From the NCBI GenBank assembly GCA_963932465.1, contig OZ010786.1:272832411-272896410 (forward strand): DNA of 64,000 nt. Direction: 5' to 3'. The translations under genes and the position numbers were made by a program. This document shows positions 22,611-33,656 of the stretch, piece after piece; position 1 is the stretch's first letter; each line of letters starts with the position of its first letter. This stretch comes from Maratus speciosus (lineage: Eukaryota; Arthropoda; Arachnida; Araneae; Salticidae). The notes under the pieces are model-generated. The model ran no database searches. It was not told where the DNA came from and worked only from the letters and a program-made list of their open reading frames with translations.

Positions 22611-23149
22611 TTAAAGCAGCAAATTTTAGTAATTGTATTATGTGAATCGCTTTATAACGCTGTTAAATAATACAGAGAGACATTGACTCTGTTTACTTAA
22701 TTCATTTTATTTTAGTTTATTTTCAAATGTTTAACTGATCGCCTTTAACCAAATACGAAAACAACCATTGGATGTCTTAACAGCAACTGATTCTACCTTA
22801 AATTTTTGCAATGAAAGGGAATTGAATGGAAACCCGTGTACAGGGAGATAGCTACAGGTTTTTTCAGTATAATTCAATCTTCTCTAATCTTTTTAAAACC
22901 GATCAGATTAGCATGCTTTTAGATTCTACAGTGTCTGAACGGGGGTTGGCGAGCGTACCTTGCAGGGGGCAGAGCCCCCTAGTGAGAACATAAATATTTA
23001 TTCGCTCTGTTCGCGTCTTTAGCGTATATGTGAAGCGCGTTTACGCAAAGTTTCAAGAAATAAAGGAAGATTAAAATATAAGCATGAAATTTAAATAAAG
23101 ATACTTTAAAAATAATTACAGTCTTATTATACCGTATTAAAAGTTACTA

Positions 23150-23305
23150 CACTGGAAATTAAAAACTCTAATTGTAAAGTTACAGTAATATTTATGTTTA
23201 CTAAAATTTTATCTGTAGACTGTGCAAAAAAAGATGTAAATGTATAAAACTGGCTTTTGTAAAGCTGCAGTTATCTGTAGCTTTACACTCTGTAACTATA
23301 CAGTG
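23150..23305. mobile_element. Small TA-flanked MITE (CACTG ends)
   Basis: A 156-bp unit between TA dinucleotides (23148-23149 and 23306-23307) with CACTG...CAGTG ends. A subterminal GTAAAGTTACAG is mirrored by GTAAAGCTACAG at the other end. Mariner-type MITEs commonly look like this. Non-coding. Confidence 0.5.
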
Positions 23306-23307
23306 TA

Positions 23308-23714
23308 GGTATGGAACATCTTACATTAAATACATAACATCCTCTTATACCTGAATTACCACCAACACTCGTCGTAATTTAAATCACCAAAAAAAAATCT
23401 GATAATCACATTATTATTATGATTACTATCACCATTATTAAATATTTATAGTAAATATATTATTACTTAATATAATTATGAAAAATTTTGTTTATAAATA
23501 TATAATTTTAAATACTACTTCTTTATTAAAAATTTTTATAGGATTATATTAATGACAAAAAACACCCTTAACTTCAAAGAAAATTTTTATGAAAAACATG
23601 TATTACGGATTAATTGTTTGCGATTATACAATTATTGTCTTTCATACAATTTTTAACAGCATTAAATAGTATTTTATTGTAAACAACACGAAAAATATTT
23701 AAATTTACATTATA
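23308..23714. other. No recognisable gene
   Basis: AT-rich sequence. A TTATTATTATGATTACTATC stretch at 23410 resembles the tail of family F but is too short to call. Confidence 0.35.
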
Positions 23715-23826
23715 TGAATAGTTTTTACACCCTGTTAAAAATCTGCAGCAAACTGTCAAGTCATTCGACCGTTTTTTGCAAATAACGGTTACTTGACCAT
23801 ATTTTGACGGCATTATGTTATGGCTA

Positions 23827-24003
23827 CACTGTTAAAAATTTGCAACAAACTGTCAAATCAAGACTGGACTGATTGCTGCAAATTTTTAAAAGAGCATATT
23901 ATTGACAAATTATGGTCAGTATCGATTAAAATTACGGTTGAGTAACCATTATCTATAAAAACGTTCGAATGAATGCCAGGTTTGCTACAAATTTTCAGCA
24001 GTG
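23827..24003. mobile_element. Small MITE (CACTGTTAAAAATTTGC ends)
   Basis: The left end CACTGTTAAAAATTTGCAAC and the right end read inward, CACTGCTGAAAATTTGTAGC, are similar inverted repeats. TA precedes the left end; the right flank is CA. A truncated relative of the left end starts at 23716. Inserted next to the start of a family F copy. Confidence 0.5.
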
Positions 24004-24224
24004 CATGTGGCGTTTAGAATAAATAGAAGCTGCAGTAGTTATTTTAGATCTGCAAATATGTAGTATAAACTCGAAGTTTTTTAAGTGCTTCAGATCATTA
24101 AATCTGCTTAATGTTACACATGAATTAAGAGATTTTGGAGTACCATTATATCAAACACGTTCATTCATGTGCCCATTGTATATGTCATTTTCCAATGATA
24201 GCATAATATATGAGGGATTCAGAA

Positions 24225-24681
24225 CCATAGTAGATCAAGTCCGTTTTGAAAAAAATGAGATAGTCCATTTAGAAAGTGCATAAAATTTGTTTTATCCACT
24301 CTCACAGTGAACCAAATCTGTTTTCACATGTTTTCTCATATATGTCATCGGTTTACATCGTTATATATGACTTGGTTTACTGTGGGAGTGGATAAAACGG
24401 GCTTTATCCACTTTTTAACCCTTTCCGGCGCGGAGTAATTCTGTTTATAAACTGATGAAATAATGGACTTGCACTAGAATTTATAAGCGAATTTATTAGA
24501 AAATACGAACTTGCTTATTTTTACGTACATTATAAAAGAAAAAGTTTAACAAAATATTCTTGGTGCCGTTTATCAGTTTTGGAATTAAAATTAGGTGTCC
24601 TTTTTTAAGGACACCGTCCTCAAAAGTGTTAAATGGACGTTCTCGTTTGATTTTTTCAAAACGGACTTATTCTACTATTGG
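24225..24681. mobile_element. Palindromic MITE carrying a nested TTAA MITE
   Basis: The outer ends match as inverted repeats: CATAGTAGATCAAGTCCG and, inverted, CAATAGTAGAATAAGTCCG. They are followed by TTTTGAAAAAA and GTCCATTTA on both sides. An inner inverted pair, TTTTATCCACTCTCACAGTG and its mirror near 24390, is also present. A TTAA-flanked MITE (24419-24628) lies inside. Target duplication was not resolved. Confidence 0.55.
24419..24628. mobile_element. TTAA-flanked MITE, nested copy
   Basis: A 210-bp copy between TTAA at 24415-24418 and 24629-24632. It starts CCCTTTCCGGCGCGGAG and ends CACCGTCCTCAAAAGTG. It is the innermost layer of a three-level nest. Confidence 0.65.
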
Positions 24682-25099
24682 TTGTAAACCACTTATATAT
24701 GATGCTAGAAAGAGCTTCTGATTCTTGTGTTAATCTCAGAAGAAAATCACTTCCACACAATGTGAAGAAACTCTCTTACATAGTTATGATTAACTGTCGA
24801 GTCACGTTGTAATTTAGAATCACAAAATCATTATAATAATTAAATTATTACTGTTATTACTTTTTCCTTTTCATGTAATAAGTAACAAATTTCACTAAAT
24901 AACGTAATGAAGCGAATATTCAGTATCACAGCTAACATTTTGAATAGAGCACGAGACATATCTCTGAAAATTCTGTAGGAAAGGAATTAAAAGAAACAAA
25001 ACTTTTTAAGTATACTGAGCATTTTACCGATCATTAAGATGTTAAAAATAGAGAATTAGCATTAAAATTATAAGCCTTTTATACCGGATTAATATATAT

Positions 25100-25870
25100 T
25101 ACACTAGCCTGAAAAATTTGAGTTGTGTCATGTTTTTTAGTTTTTGATAATTGATTCTTGTATATTTTGGATCACTGAATCCGAACATTTATTACCATCA
25201 TGTAAGGATCATTTGCAAATCGTAAATGTCAAACTTAAAAATTCAAAAAATAGCGAGATTCTGATACTATAAAACAAATGTGATGGTTGTGTTTTTTAAC
25301 TTTCGATAATTGATTATTATGTATTTTTTGCAGCTGAATTCGAAAATGAGCGTCATTTTTAACCATCCCGTCAGGATTTTTTGTAAGTCAGAAATTTCAA
25401 AGTTAAAATTGAACACTCTCTTCCTACCTCATCGAACCACTGGTCTGTTTAGCTGTAAGAATTCCCTGAAAAAGTCAAAAAATTAATTAATTAATGAATT
25501 AAATAAAATTAAATTTAATAAAAAAATTTACATCTTTTTCTATAGCATCAGACTTTCGTTATTTTTTAACTTTGAAATTTACGTTTTTGCGAAAAATTCT
25601 GAAGCGATGGTTAAAAATGAAAATCATTTTCGCATTCAGCCTAAAAAAATGCATAAAAATCAATTATCGAAAGTTAAAAAACACAATCACCTTCTCTATT
25701 TTTAGTAACAGCTTATCGCTATTCTTTTACTTTTCCTTTTAAAATTTACAATTTGTAAAAAATCCTGATATGATGGTTAAAAATAAAGGTAATTTTTGAA
25801 TTCAGAGCTAGAAAATAAATTAAAATAAATAAATAAATAAATAAATAAAATTTAGAAACACAACCATCGC
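25100..25870. repeat. Dispersed module with internal inverted copies
   Basis: A ~110-bp module with TGATAATTGATTCTTGTATA, GCTGAATCCGAA, TTTTTAACCATC, AGGATTTTT and AAATTTCAAAGTTAA occurs forward at about 25120 and 25290. It occurs inverted at about 25640 and 25780. The same module set, in a similar arrangement, lies inside the TIR element at 54437-56377. This is probably an eroded copy of that element's interior. Confidence 0.55.
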
Positions 25871-26099
25871 AGGCTTGTGCTATTGTATTTTTTTCTTTTT
25901 ATATAATTCATCTATTTTATAATTAAAAGATGTTTTCCGACATCAGCTAGTTTTGGACGTATTCCCATATAAAAAATGTGTAATATTTTCAATTCACTGT
26001 ATCTCCTTTTATACTATATTGTCATTACATTAAATATAATACTATCGCTAAAGTCATCCATATTTCTTTACACTTTTAAAAATAATTTGAACATATAAC

Positions 26100-26460
26100 A
26101 TTTATAATAAAGGAAATCTGAAACTATTATTTTAAACTGTAACTTAGTAACACGAACAGGAAATTACCCACGGACTTCTCTTGAGAGTTTCATATCATTA
26201 ACCTGCAGAATGTTACAGCTGAATCATGTGGTAATGTAGCACTCTTACGAAATCTGTTTATGTAATATCTCTATTGTATCTGGCATTTTCAATGAGATGG
26301 TAAGCATTTATGTGGTTAGCATAAATACTTAATTGTACATGGAAACATTGTTACAACTGTTACATCATGCTAATTGTCAAATAACGTTATAATTTAGATC
26401 GTGACATAATTATAATAATAATCTTATTATTATTATCAGCTTTACTTACTTTTTATGGAT
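26100..26460 (+). repeat. Family F divergent repeat, copy 2
   Basis: This shares CTGCAGAATGTTACAGCTGAA, GCATTTTCAATGAGA, TTATGTGGTTAGCATAAAT, TCAAATAACGTTATAATTTAGA and a TTATTATTATTAT tail with the other family F copies. Confidence 0.45.
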
Positions 26461-26902
26461 AAATGAATGCATAATGCGTAAATATCCCAGGGAGTTGCCC
26501 ATAGTCCATATGTCTAAATTGACTTTAGATTCAATTTCTTATCTGAAAACTTGCTTTAAATCTTTTTAGCTTTGGTGCAACCTAGAGAAGCCAGTCATAT
26601 TCCAGTTCAATTACATTAAATTTTGCATACAGATTTACATTTGATTTGTCTTTCGTTAGTCCATTTTAGTAATTTTACATTTCTTTCTACGAGTACAAAT
26701 TTATAGTCGGGAAGGTTATGACTGAAAACGTTAAAACAAATTGTGATTTAAAGAACAAAGTGTAATTATAGTTACATAAATCTATACATATGTGTGTGTA
26801 TCACCTTTACTGATATAAATTTTCCGATATAAAAATGCATTTAAAGTGATATTCAAAACTAAAATGACAGAAAAAGAAAAAAGAATCAACATAAGAAGAG
26901 AC
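26461..26902. other. No recognisable gene
   Basis: AT-rich sequence without coding or repeat signals that I could support. Confidence 0.35.
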
Positions 26903-27473
26903 TAGGGAGAGTTGACCATAGAGGAAGCTTAACCCACCCTTCAGTTTTCATATTTAAGAGAATTTCAGAGTTTTGGCAAGTGGTGTCAACAAAAGCTACT
27001 GGAATTCTGCAATAATTGTCTTTGTTTCATGAAGATAATTTAAACAGGTGTGGAAAAAAATATTGTGAAAAGTTTTTAACCTTAACATAACAATGTGCTT
27101 TCTTTAGTAAAGGTCTATGTGGAGAGGTTTGGCCTAGTCAATATGAGGGAGGGTTGACCAGATGCTCAAGGATCCCTTTATTAAGTGATTTTGGAAATCT
27201 TTTTATTATATACTGTGCATAATGAAAGGTTAATGTTTATATATAAAAAATAATGTAAATTTATTCTGTAAAGCTACAGCAAAATGGAGTGATGGAAAAG
27301 AAAATTTTTAAAACTGATTAAAGAAAGATGTAAAAAATTGCTACAGTATCCACTGCAAGAAAAAAAAATAATGAAATATAAATGGGAAAGTTGATAGGAA
27401 TATTTTTCCATCTAAATATTACTTACAAAAGCTAAATAGAAACAGTGGGAAAGACTGGAAAGGACTATAAAGT

Positions 27474-27943
27474 ATGAAAGCAGCAGTCTTAAACCTTTCA
27501 GAGGCAGTGGTATGTTTATAAAATACCTTAATTTTAATTCCCAAACCCCACACTGGCACCAGAATTTCTCTAAAATCTTTTCCATTTAATATATATGTGA
27601 AATATAGCCCTTTTCTTATTTCCAAATTTTGTCCGTAAATTCCGGTGCCAGTCATTTATTTCAACATTTTAGTACTGAAAGTACTTTACCCCTGAAAGGT
27701 TTAAAATATGTTAATAATAAGTTAAGTGTTCGTGCAGCTGCAAAAGAACACAGCATTGATCGAAAAACTATAGGATGGTGTGTAAAAAATTTTCAGCAGG
27801 ATGAATATAGTGAGTTATCAACCAAACTTGTGACAACAAGAATTGGTAGGTGGGATGTAACAAAAAGCAGGAAAAGGAGGAAAAAAAATAAAGAAGGACA
27901 GTGGTGCCTAAATCTGGACATTGTAATACATAAAACCCTATGA
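27474..27943 (+). pseudogene. pogo/psq-type helix-turn-helix fragment, interrupted by MITE
   Basis: Right of the MITE the frame reads KYVNNKLSVRAAAKEHSIDR, then KTIGWCVKNFQQDEYSELST, then a basic tail KSRKRRKKNKE. The S-V-R-A-A-A-x-x-x-x-I-x-R-x-T-I pattern is the psq-type helix-turn-helix found at the start of pogo/Tigger-type transposases; it would bind the element ends. Left of the MITE, MKAAVL continues into it in the same frame if one TTAA is counted once. The frame runs to a stop at about 27943, but its last ~40 codons look out of frame with the family. Regions before MKAAVL contain a stop. Not functional. Confidence 0.55.
27493..27700. mobile_element. TTAA-flanked MITE inside a transposase frame
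   Basis: A 208-bp copy between TTAA at 27489-27492 and 27701-27704. Ends are ACCTTTCAGAGGCAGTGG and, inverted, ACCTTTCAGGGGTAAAG. The interior TAAATTCCGGTGCCA block is shared with the copies in the Helitron-like elements. The target TTAA was part of coding sequence. Confidence 0.75.
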
Positions 27944-28444
27944 AAAAGGAACCTGTCTCTAATTGAGCCTTAAATGTTAAAATTTCATTTTCCTGCTGTA
28001 CAGTTATACCCGGTCAGACAAAATCCTGTTTAAAACAAAATTTTTCTCCACTGACTTGCGATTGCGTCTAAATAGGTTTGTTTAAGCACAATATTTTCAA
28101 AAATATTTTTTCTATAATAATTAAAGCGTGTAGCATAACATTATTTTGCCTTTTTAAAACTGATTTTATCTCTTCACAATTATTTCAATATAAAACAAAG
28201 TGGGTCAAGTCTCCCATATAGCTGGGTAACCGTCCCATATGTGAGGAGCCTTGAACCATTATTTTCTCATTATTAAAATCAATCATTTTTCAAATTCCCT
28301 ATGTATTACACGTATTTAGCAATTTTATTTTGATGACTGATTGTATAACGAATAAAATATATAAAAACTTTATTGTACGTTCAATATTTAAAAAATTAAA
28401 AATCATTTTGTAAAAAGTGGGTCAACCCTCTCTAATCTCCCCTA

Positions 28445-30648
28445 TATATGTGTGTATATATATTATGCAGGGGAAAATATGACAGCTTAAAAGATCTGGA
28501 GTGGTGCTGTTTGGTTTCTTAATAGTTGGTAAGCCGGGTAGATTAAAGATGTTGGATGTTGTTGTTTTGCGTCATATCATACTTATATAACATAATTCGG
28601 AACTTACTATATTAAAATAAATAAATAAGAACATCAATACGGGTAATAAAATACTCGTGATCGTGTATAATTACACTTCAACAATTTTATGAATATTTCA
28701 ATTAGTGTATTTTCTTAAATATTTATTGGATTCATATCATTATTGCAGTGCTTTCAACATTTGGTACTCTTGAAACATAGTAATATAAGCATCTTGGATA
28801 TACGTTAAATATTCAATTACTTCCTTACCTATTTGTTTCTATTAAACTTTTCATTTTAACATTAATAATTTAACTTTTCTTTTACAAATTTGATTTATTT
28901 TTTTACTGATTTTTTTTTTAATTCCTTTATAATGTGTTTCACTAAATTAAATTAATTGTCTTAATATTGATTGCCTCGATTTTTCCTTTTTCTATGGTCC
29001 CACTAAATATTGAATGCTTCAACATATTTTTAAAATAAAGAACAACATCTATTTTATTAATTTTTCTTTTGGATTTTAAACTTGTTGACTCTTTACATTT
29101 GCTTCTAATTTAAAAGATAAATAAATTTATATTATTTCATTTGAAATTGTAATATAAATTTTAAATGGTATTCATTTTTATTTTTTATAGCCTAATTATA
29201 AATATGCCAGTTATATTTATATTTTGATTACCTTTTAAAATGATATCCCCTCATTCTACAGTTTACATCAATTATGCATTTTTAGCGAAAATTGTAAAAC
29301 ATAAAGAATAATTTTATTCTTTTCACGATAATTACCTTTTTGTGATTTGACAAAATAGAAAACTATACTAACTATATACTAATTTAACGGTTTAATAATT
29401 ATTCTTATAAACTTACACAATAAAAATTTCTTATTGTTTTCTTATGACATAAATTATTTGGGTTTATTTTTACTTACCTAATTAAGCATATCGTTTCAGT
29501 CCACCGAAGGCAGACTTCTGTTTTATTTTACTACAACAATTTTAAATTATGAAGAGTACCTTATGTTACTCGCTTCTTTTTTGTTATAGTGGGTTGTTAC
29601 AATAGGAATAATTTTATTATTTTACAGTAACTTAATTATCTAATAATTTTCTTTTTATCGTGCTCATTTCAAACTTCTTATTGTTTTATCTTTAAGTAAA
29701 TAATATAAATTAATTTTGTTTCCTTGTTTAAGTATCAATTCAGTCAGCAAATACAATATTAACCTTAGAGTATATTTTTCTTGCTCTTATTAAGTTTTTG
29801 TTTTTGTTGTTGTTGTTGTTGCTGCTGTTGTAGCTGTGTGTGTGAGTTACAATAATTGTGTTACAAATATACAATACAAATATACGAATTGAGTTACAAA
29901 TATACGATAATTTTACTAATTCTACAATTACTTAATTATTTGATTTTTATTAAATTATCTTTAGTTGAATTTTAGTTCAGTTTATTATTTTTAGTTAAAT
30001 TATTTATCTTTATATTTATTTCATAGCTTAGGCATAACAATTGGAGCCTATTAACTGTTAAAATGTAATTTTTCTATGGTTTTTTTTTTTTTTTTTTTTT
30101 TTTTTTTGAGGTTATGAAGATTATGAAAATTATGAAGATTTTTTGTTATTACTTTTCACATACTGGAAATTTGTTTTCACTTATACTGTTAATATATTTA
30201 TTATTATGTATATCCTAATATTAGTATTACATAAGATTTTGTCTTCTCTGCCATAGAGGATTTATCAATTCTTAATTTCTATTATCTTTATGTGTATTGT
30301 CGGAATTGATTAGCCTATTTAGAATAGAAATTTCTACTTGAGAAAAACAGTCTACCTCAAACAAAAATCATTGGAACTGCTTCATATTGCGGAATATTAC
30401 ACTTTTTCACGCGTTTCATAACATAAGATTCCATTTTCTTATTGTATTGGGATTTTTTTTTCTTTTCTTTTTGGTTTTTTAAGATACCGTGCATTTTGCA
30501 CCATTGAAATGAAGTTATTTTCTTATGTATTCTAATACTTGGTCACTTTTTCTTGTGTTGATTTCCTCTTATGATATAATAATGGTTTTATTTTAAAAAG
30601 TTGTATTATATACTTAAATATATATAGAAACAAGCGCATATATATACA
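28445..30648. other. No recognisable gene over 2.2 kb; poly(T) at 30080-30107
   Basis: Very AT-rich. A TTG/CTG-rich trinucleotide stretch lies at 29801-29832, and a 28-base T run at 30080. No coding or transposon termini identified. Confidence 0.4.
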
Positions 30649-30650
30649 TA

Positions 30651-31513
30651 CACTGGTTATCAAAAATTAAGGAGAAGTTACAAAATGCTAATTTTCAAAT
30701 ACGCGAACACTCAAAAGGAAATAATATAATCCGAGTAATTACTATCTCTACAACACAGCTAGTCCATATAACATCTCATTCATGTCACACATGGTCACAA
30801 GTATCACAGTCACTACGATGAAGCAAAAAAATAGGAAATTCCATACATCTCATTATGAGTCTCTATAGTTATGAGTCACTATATGTGACTCCACTGAGAA
30901 GTCAATGTGACTGCTGCTTTGTGACGAGTCACCAGATGACTTTGCAATGTAGTTAAATTGTGACTCTCGTGTGACTGTCATTTTTAGACTCAATTTCATA
31001 GTCATCATGAACGTTCCATTATGATAAGTCACCAAATAATATCATATTATAGTCACATGGAGACTTTTCACAAAAGAGCACAATGGTGACTTCACAGTAG
31101 TCTCTCTGTCACCTGAAAGTCATCATGCGACTTTAATGTGACATTATTTGGTAACTTATCACAAAGCAGCGTTCACGATGACTTTGAAATTGAGTCTACA
31201 AATGACAGTCACATGAGAGTCACAATGTAACTACATTGTAAATTCATATGGTGACTCGTCACAAAGCAGCTGTCACAGAGACGTCTCAGTGGAATTACAT
31301 ATAGTGATCATTTGAGACTCATAATGAGATGTATGGAATTTCCTATTTTTTGCTTCACCGTAGTGACTGTGACACTTGTAACCATGTGTGACATGAATGG
31401 ACTAGTTGTGTTGTAGAGATAGTAATTAATGGAATTATATTATTTCCTTTTGAGTGTTCGCGTATTTGAAAATTAGCATTTTGTGACTTTTCCTTAATTT
31501 TTGCACACCAGTG
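30651..31513. mobile_element. Fold-back (palindromic) element with TA duplication
   Basis: The whole 863 bp is one imperfect palindrome centred near 31080. Ends are CACTGGTTATCAAAAATTAA and, inverted, CACTGGTGTGCAAAAATTAA, flanked by TA on both sides (30649-30650 and 31514-31515). Arms of about 420 bp match well outside and more loosely inside. The central 450 bp is packed with GTGACT/AGTCAC words. The CACTGGTGTGCAAAAATTAAG end resembles Tc1/mariner-type termini. Non-coding. Confidence 0.8.
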
Positions 31514-31515
31514 TA

Positions 31516-32809
31516 TATACACACACACGTACATATATATATATATTTATAGAGGCATAAAGAGTCAAAGTAAGAATCATCATAATGTGGGAAAACAAAA
31601 AGACATCATAGAAAGCTAAAAAGGAGGCGGAAAAGATTTTTAAAACATCCGCCATATTGGATTTTTTTCTTGGCGTGAATTAAAAATTGTTTTTTAATTA
31701 ATAGTTATAATGATTATACTCCAGTTTTTTTCACTATTATATTAAAATATCAACAATATTTAACCATTGGCGACATTTACTACTTGGCGAAAAAGGACTT
31801 TTCATGCAAGAAACAAATCCAAGATAGCGGATGCGGCATTATAATATATCTAAGCCCAAATTTTTTTAAGTTCCTTTCGATTGAGTTTTCAATGTTTTAA
31901 TGACTCATATTTGACAAAGCTTATTACGTATTTCCATATTACATATTTTAAAATAAGTCGACTATTAAAAAATCATTGTAATTTTACTTTGCTGAGGGGG
32001 AGGGGGGGGGGGTGGCACAAAATCCCAGTTTGCCCCTGGTGCAAAAAAGGCTAGTTTTGGCCCTGGTTATATAAAATAAAGTGTCATAAAGATGCTCAAA
32101 TAATTTTAAAAAGACAGTCATACAAACATATATTAAGAGTTTGTAATAAAAAATATAATTTTTAGTAAAACAAAGATTACTGTTCCGTGATTATTACACA
32201 CAGTTATAAAAACGTTCTTTGCAATTCAATAATTGCTGCATATAAGCATTACTTTACTTACAAAATAAAAGTATTCATGAATGTAAATATCACAGAAAAA
32301 AAAATGTCAAGCTCTTTTTATCGACATCATTTTTTTTAAACTGGTCGGTTTAAAAATCATTAAACATTTTTATATTAATTTAGATATGAAATGCTGTAAA
32401 CATCCTTATATAATGTAAAAAATATAGTTATGTAGCAATATATCATGATTTCATAGTGGTAAAAGGACTTTTTTGCGTATAAAACTTATATGCTAACAAC
32501 ATCTTACTGATAAAGTAAACTCAAGCAAAGCGAAATAATTAAAATTGGAAACTAATTTCGTTTGCATAAATGCTATAAACGAATTAAGTTGTTATACTGA
32601 AGTTATGAAATATATTACTGACATTAATAACTTTATAATAGTTACATATTTCGGGCACAAAACATATAATTTCTGAATCGAAAATAAAAAGTCTAGGCCT
32701 AGGGAAAATACAGATAAATATTTCTAAGTAAATTTTTTGTATGAAAGAAACATTATATCATTAAAATACGTATAAAAATAAAATTAAAAATAATCATTAT
32801 GAACGTGCC
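31516..32809. other. No recognisable gene; small inverted repeat and G-run
   Basis: A 20-bp inverted repeat (CATCCGCCATATTGGATTT at 31648 and its mirror at 31813-31832) may delimit a tiny MITE. A G-run followed by GGTGGCACAAAATCCCAG and TTTGCCCCTGGTGC at 31990-32070 looks like one end of a transposon, but a partner end was not found. Confidence 0.4.
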
Positions 32810-32968
32810 TTGAATGTTTCAGAAATAGAAAGAGAAAATTGTTCTTGTGTAAACTTCCACGAAATCACAACGAAGCATGGACGCTGCCATTAAAGTTTTA
32901 GTTTAGGTAGCCGCTGGTTACCACCTTACGATAACAAAGATTGAACCGTGAAGTACGTGAAAGTAGAA
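32810..32968. repeat. Direct duplication ~160 bp, copy 1
   Basis: Very similar to 33322-33483. Shared runs include ACTTC-x-ACGAAATCACAACG, AAGCATGGACGC, GCCATTAAAGTTTTAGTTTA and CCTACGATAACAAAG. The function is unknown and no frame is open through it. Confidence 0.75.
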
Positions 32969-33321
32969 TTCAGCAGATCACAGTCATTTTAATAGATCTG
33001 AGAAAATGGTTCATTCTCTTGAAGATCCATTGATTAACCGCAATCATGGTGAAAAGCTGAACCTTTATTTTTAACAGTGTATATTGAGTTCGTACCTTCA
33101 GATGCTGAAGTCTTTGATATTTTCAAAATATTGAACAATATCTCATGTATGACATAATATAAAATATCATTGCATGCCTTATTCCCTTTATTCGAAATTT
33201 TTAAGGATTCTTTCATTCTTTAAATATAATAATTCGATGTAGGTATTATAATTTTTTTCATTTTCGACTTCTATTTTTATTTTCTGGCGTTGATGTAATC
33301 GTGATAGTGCTGTAGATGGTC
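32969..33321. other. Spacer between the duplicates, no gene seen
   Basis: Single-copy AT-rich sequence of about 350 bp separating the two well-conserved duplicate blocks. Confidence 0.4.
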
Positions 33322-33483
33322 ATTGAATGTTTCAGGAATAGCAAGAGAAATTGGTTCTTGCTGTGAACTTCTACGAAATCACAACGAAGCATGGACGCCG
33401 CCATTAAAGTTTTAGTTTAGGTAGCCGTTGGTTGTCACCCTACGATAACAAAGCTTGAACCGTAAAGTACGCGAAAGTAGAAA
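33322..33483. repeat. Direct duplication ~160 bp, copy 2
   Basis: Partner of 32810-32968 at an offset of about 512 bp. Differences are mostly scattered substitutions. The block is more GC-rich than its surroundings. Confidence 0.75.
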
Positions 33484-33656
33484 TCTGGCGTTAGTGCGAA
33501 CTGTGCAATTTGATGTCTCTGCTCGTATTATCGATTAACCTATATCCGTAATTTCTCAGTTAGCACCTTACATACTGCTTTTCCATTGACTTAAATACTA
33601 TTTTATGGCAAACAATAGTAAATATAGTTCACCTTATATTCTTTGATTAATATGTA

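Larger units (their letters stand above)
20622..22982 (+). mobile_element. Helitron-like element with nested MITEs
   Basis: The 3' end is clear: a GGGGGC-AGA-GCCCCC hairpin runs directly into CTAG at 22979-22982, followed by host T. The proposed 5' end is TCTACCCTATATATATAAAA at 20622, preceded by A; this boundary is less certain. From about 21720 rightwards the sequence is the reverse complement of the elements at 40860 and 63045. A 281-bp inverted-repeat MITE (21494-21774) and a TTAA-flanked MITE (22405-22610) lie inside. No protein domain was found. Confidence 0.55.
24004..24860 (+). repeat. Family F divergent repeat, copy 1, split by insertions
   Basis: The left part (24004-24221) has ATATGTAGTATAAAC, AGATCATTAAATCTGC and AATGTTACACATGAA. 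The right part (24690-24860) has GAAAATCACTTCC, AACTCTCTTACATA, GAGTCACGTTGTAA and an ATTATAATAATTAAATTATT tail. The same series is found uninterrupted at 34722-35130. Here it is split by the palindromic MITE at 24225-24681. Confidence 0.5.
26905..28442 (+). mobile_element. pogo-like DNA transposon, non-autonomous
   Basis: Imperfect inverted ends are GGGAGAGTTGACC on the left and, inverted, GGGGAGATTAGAGAGGGTTG on the right. TA flanks both sides (26903-26904 and 28443-28444). Related GGGTTGACC/GGGTCAAG words recur subterminally near 27150 and 28200. At 1538 bp it keeps only an N-terminal helix-turn-helix part of a pogo-type transposase, and a MITE is inserted in that part. The remaining catalytic domain is missing. 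Confidence 0.55.

Noticed and set aside
29801..29835. TTG/CTG trinucleotide run as a possible coding polyglutamine or polyleucine tract
   Set aside because: No open frame extends beyond the run; treated as simple sequence.
31985..32070. Transposon-end-like G-rich block
   Set aside because: Only one end could be seen, and no family could be assigned.
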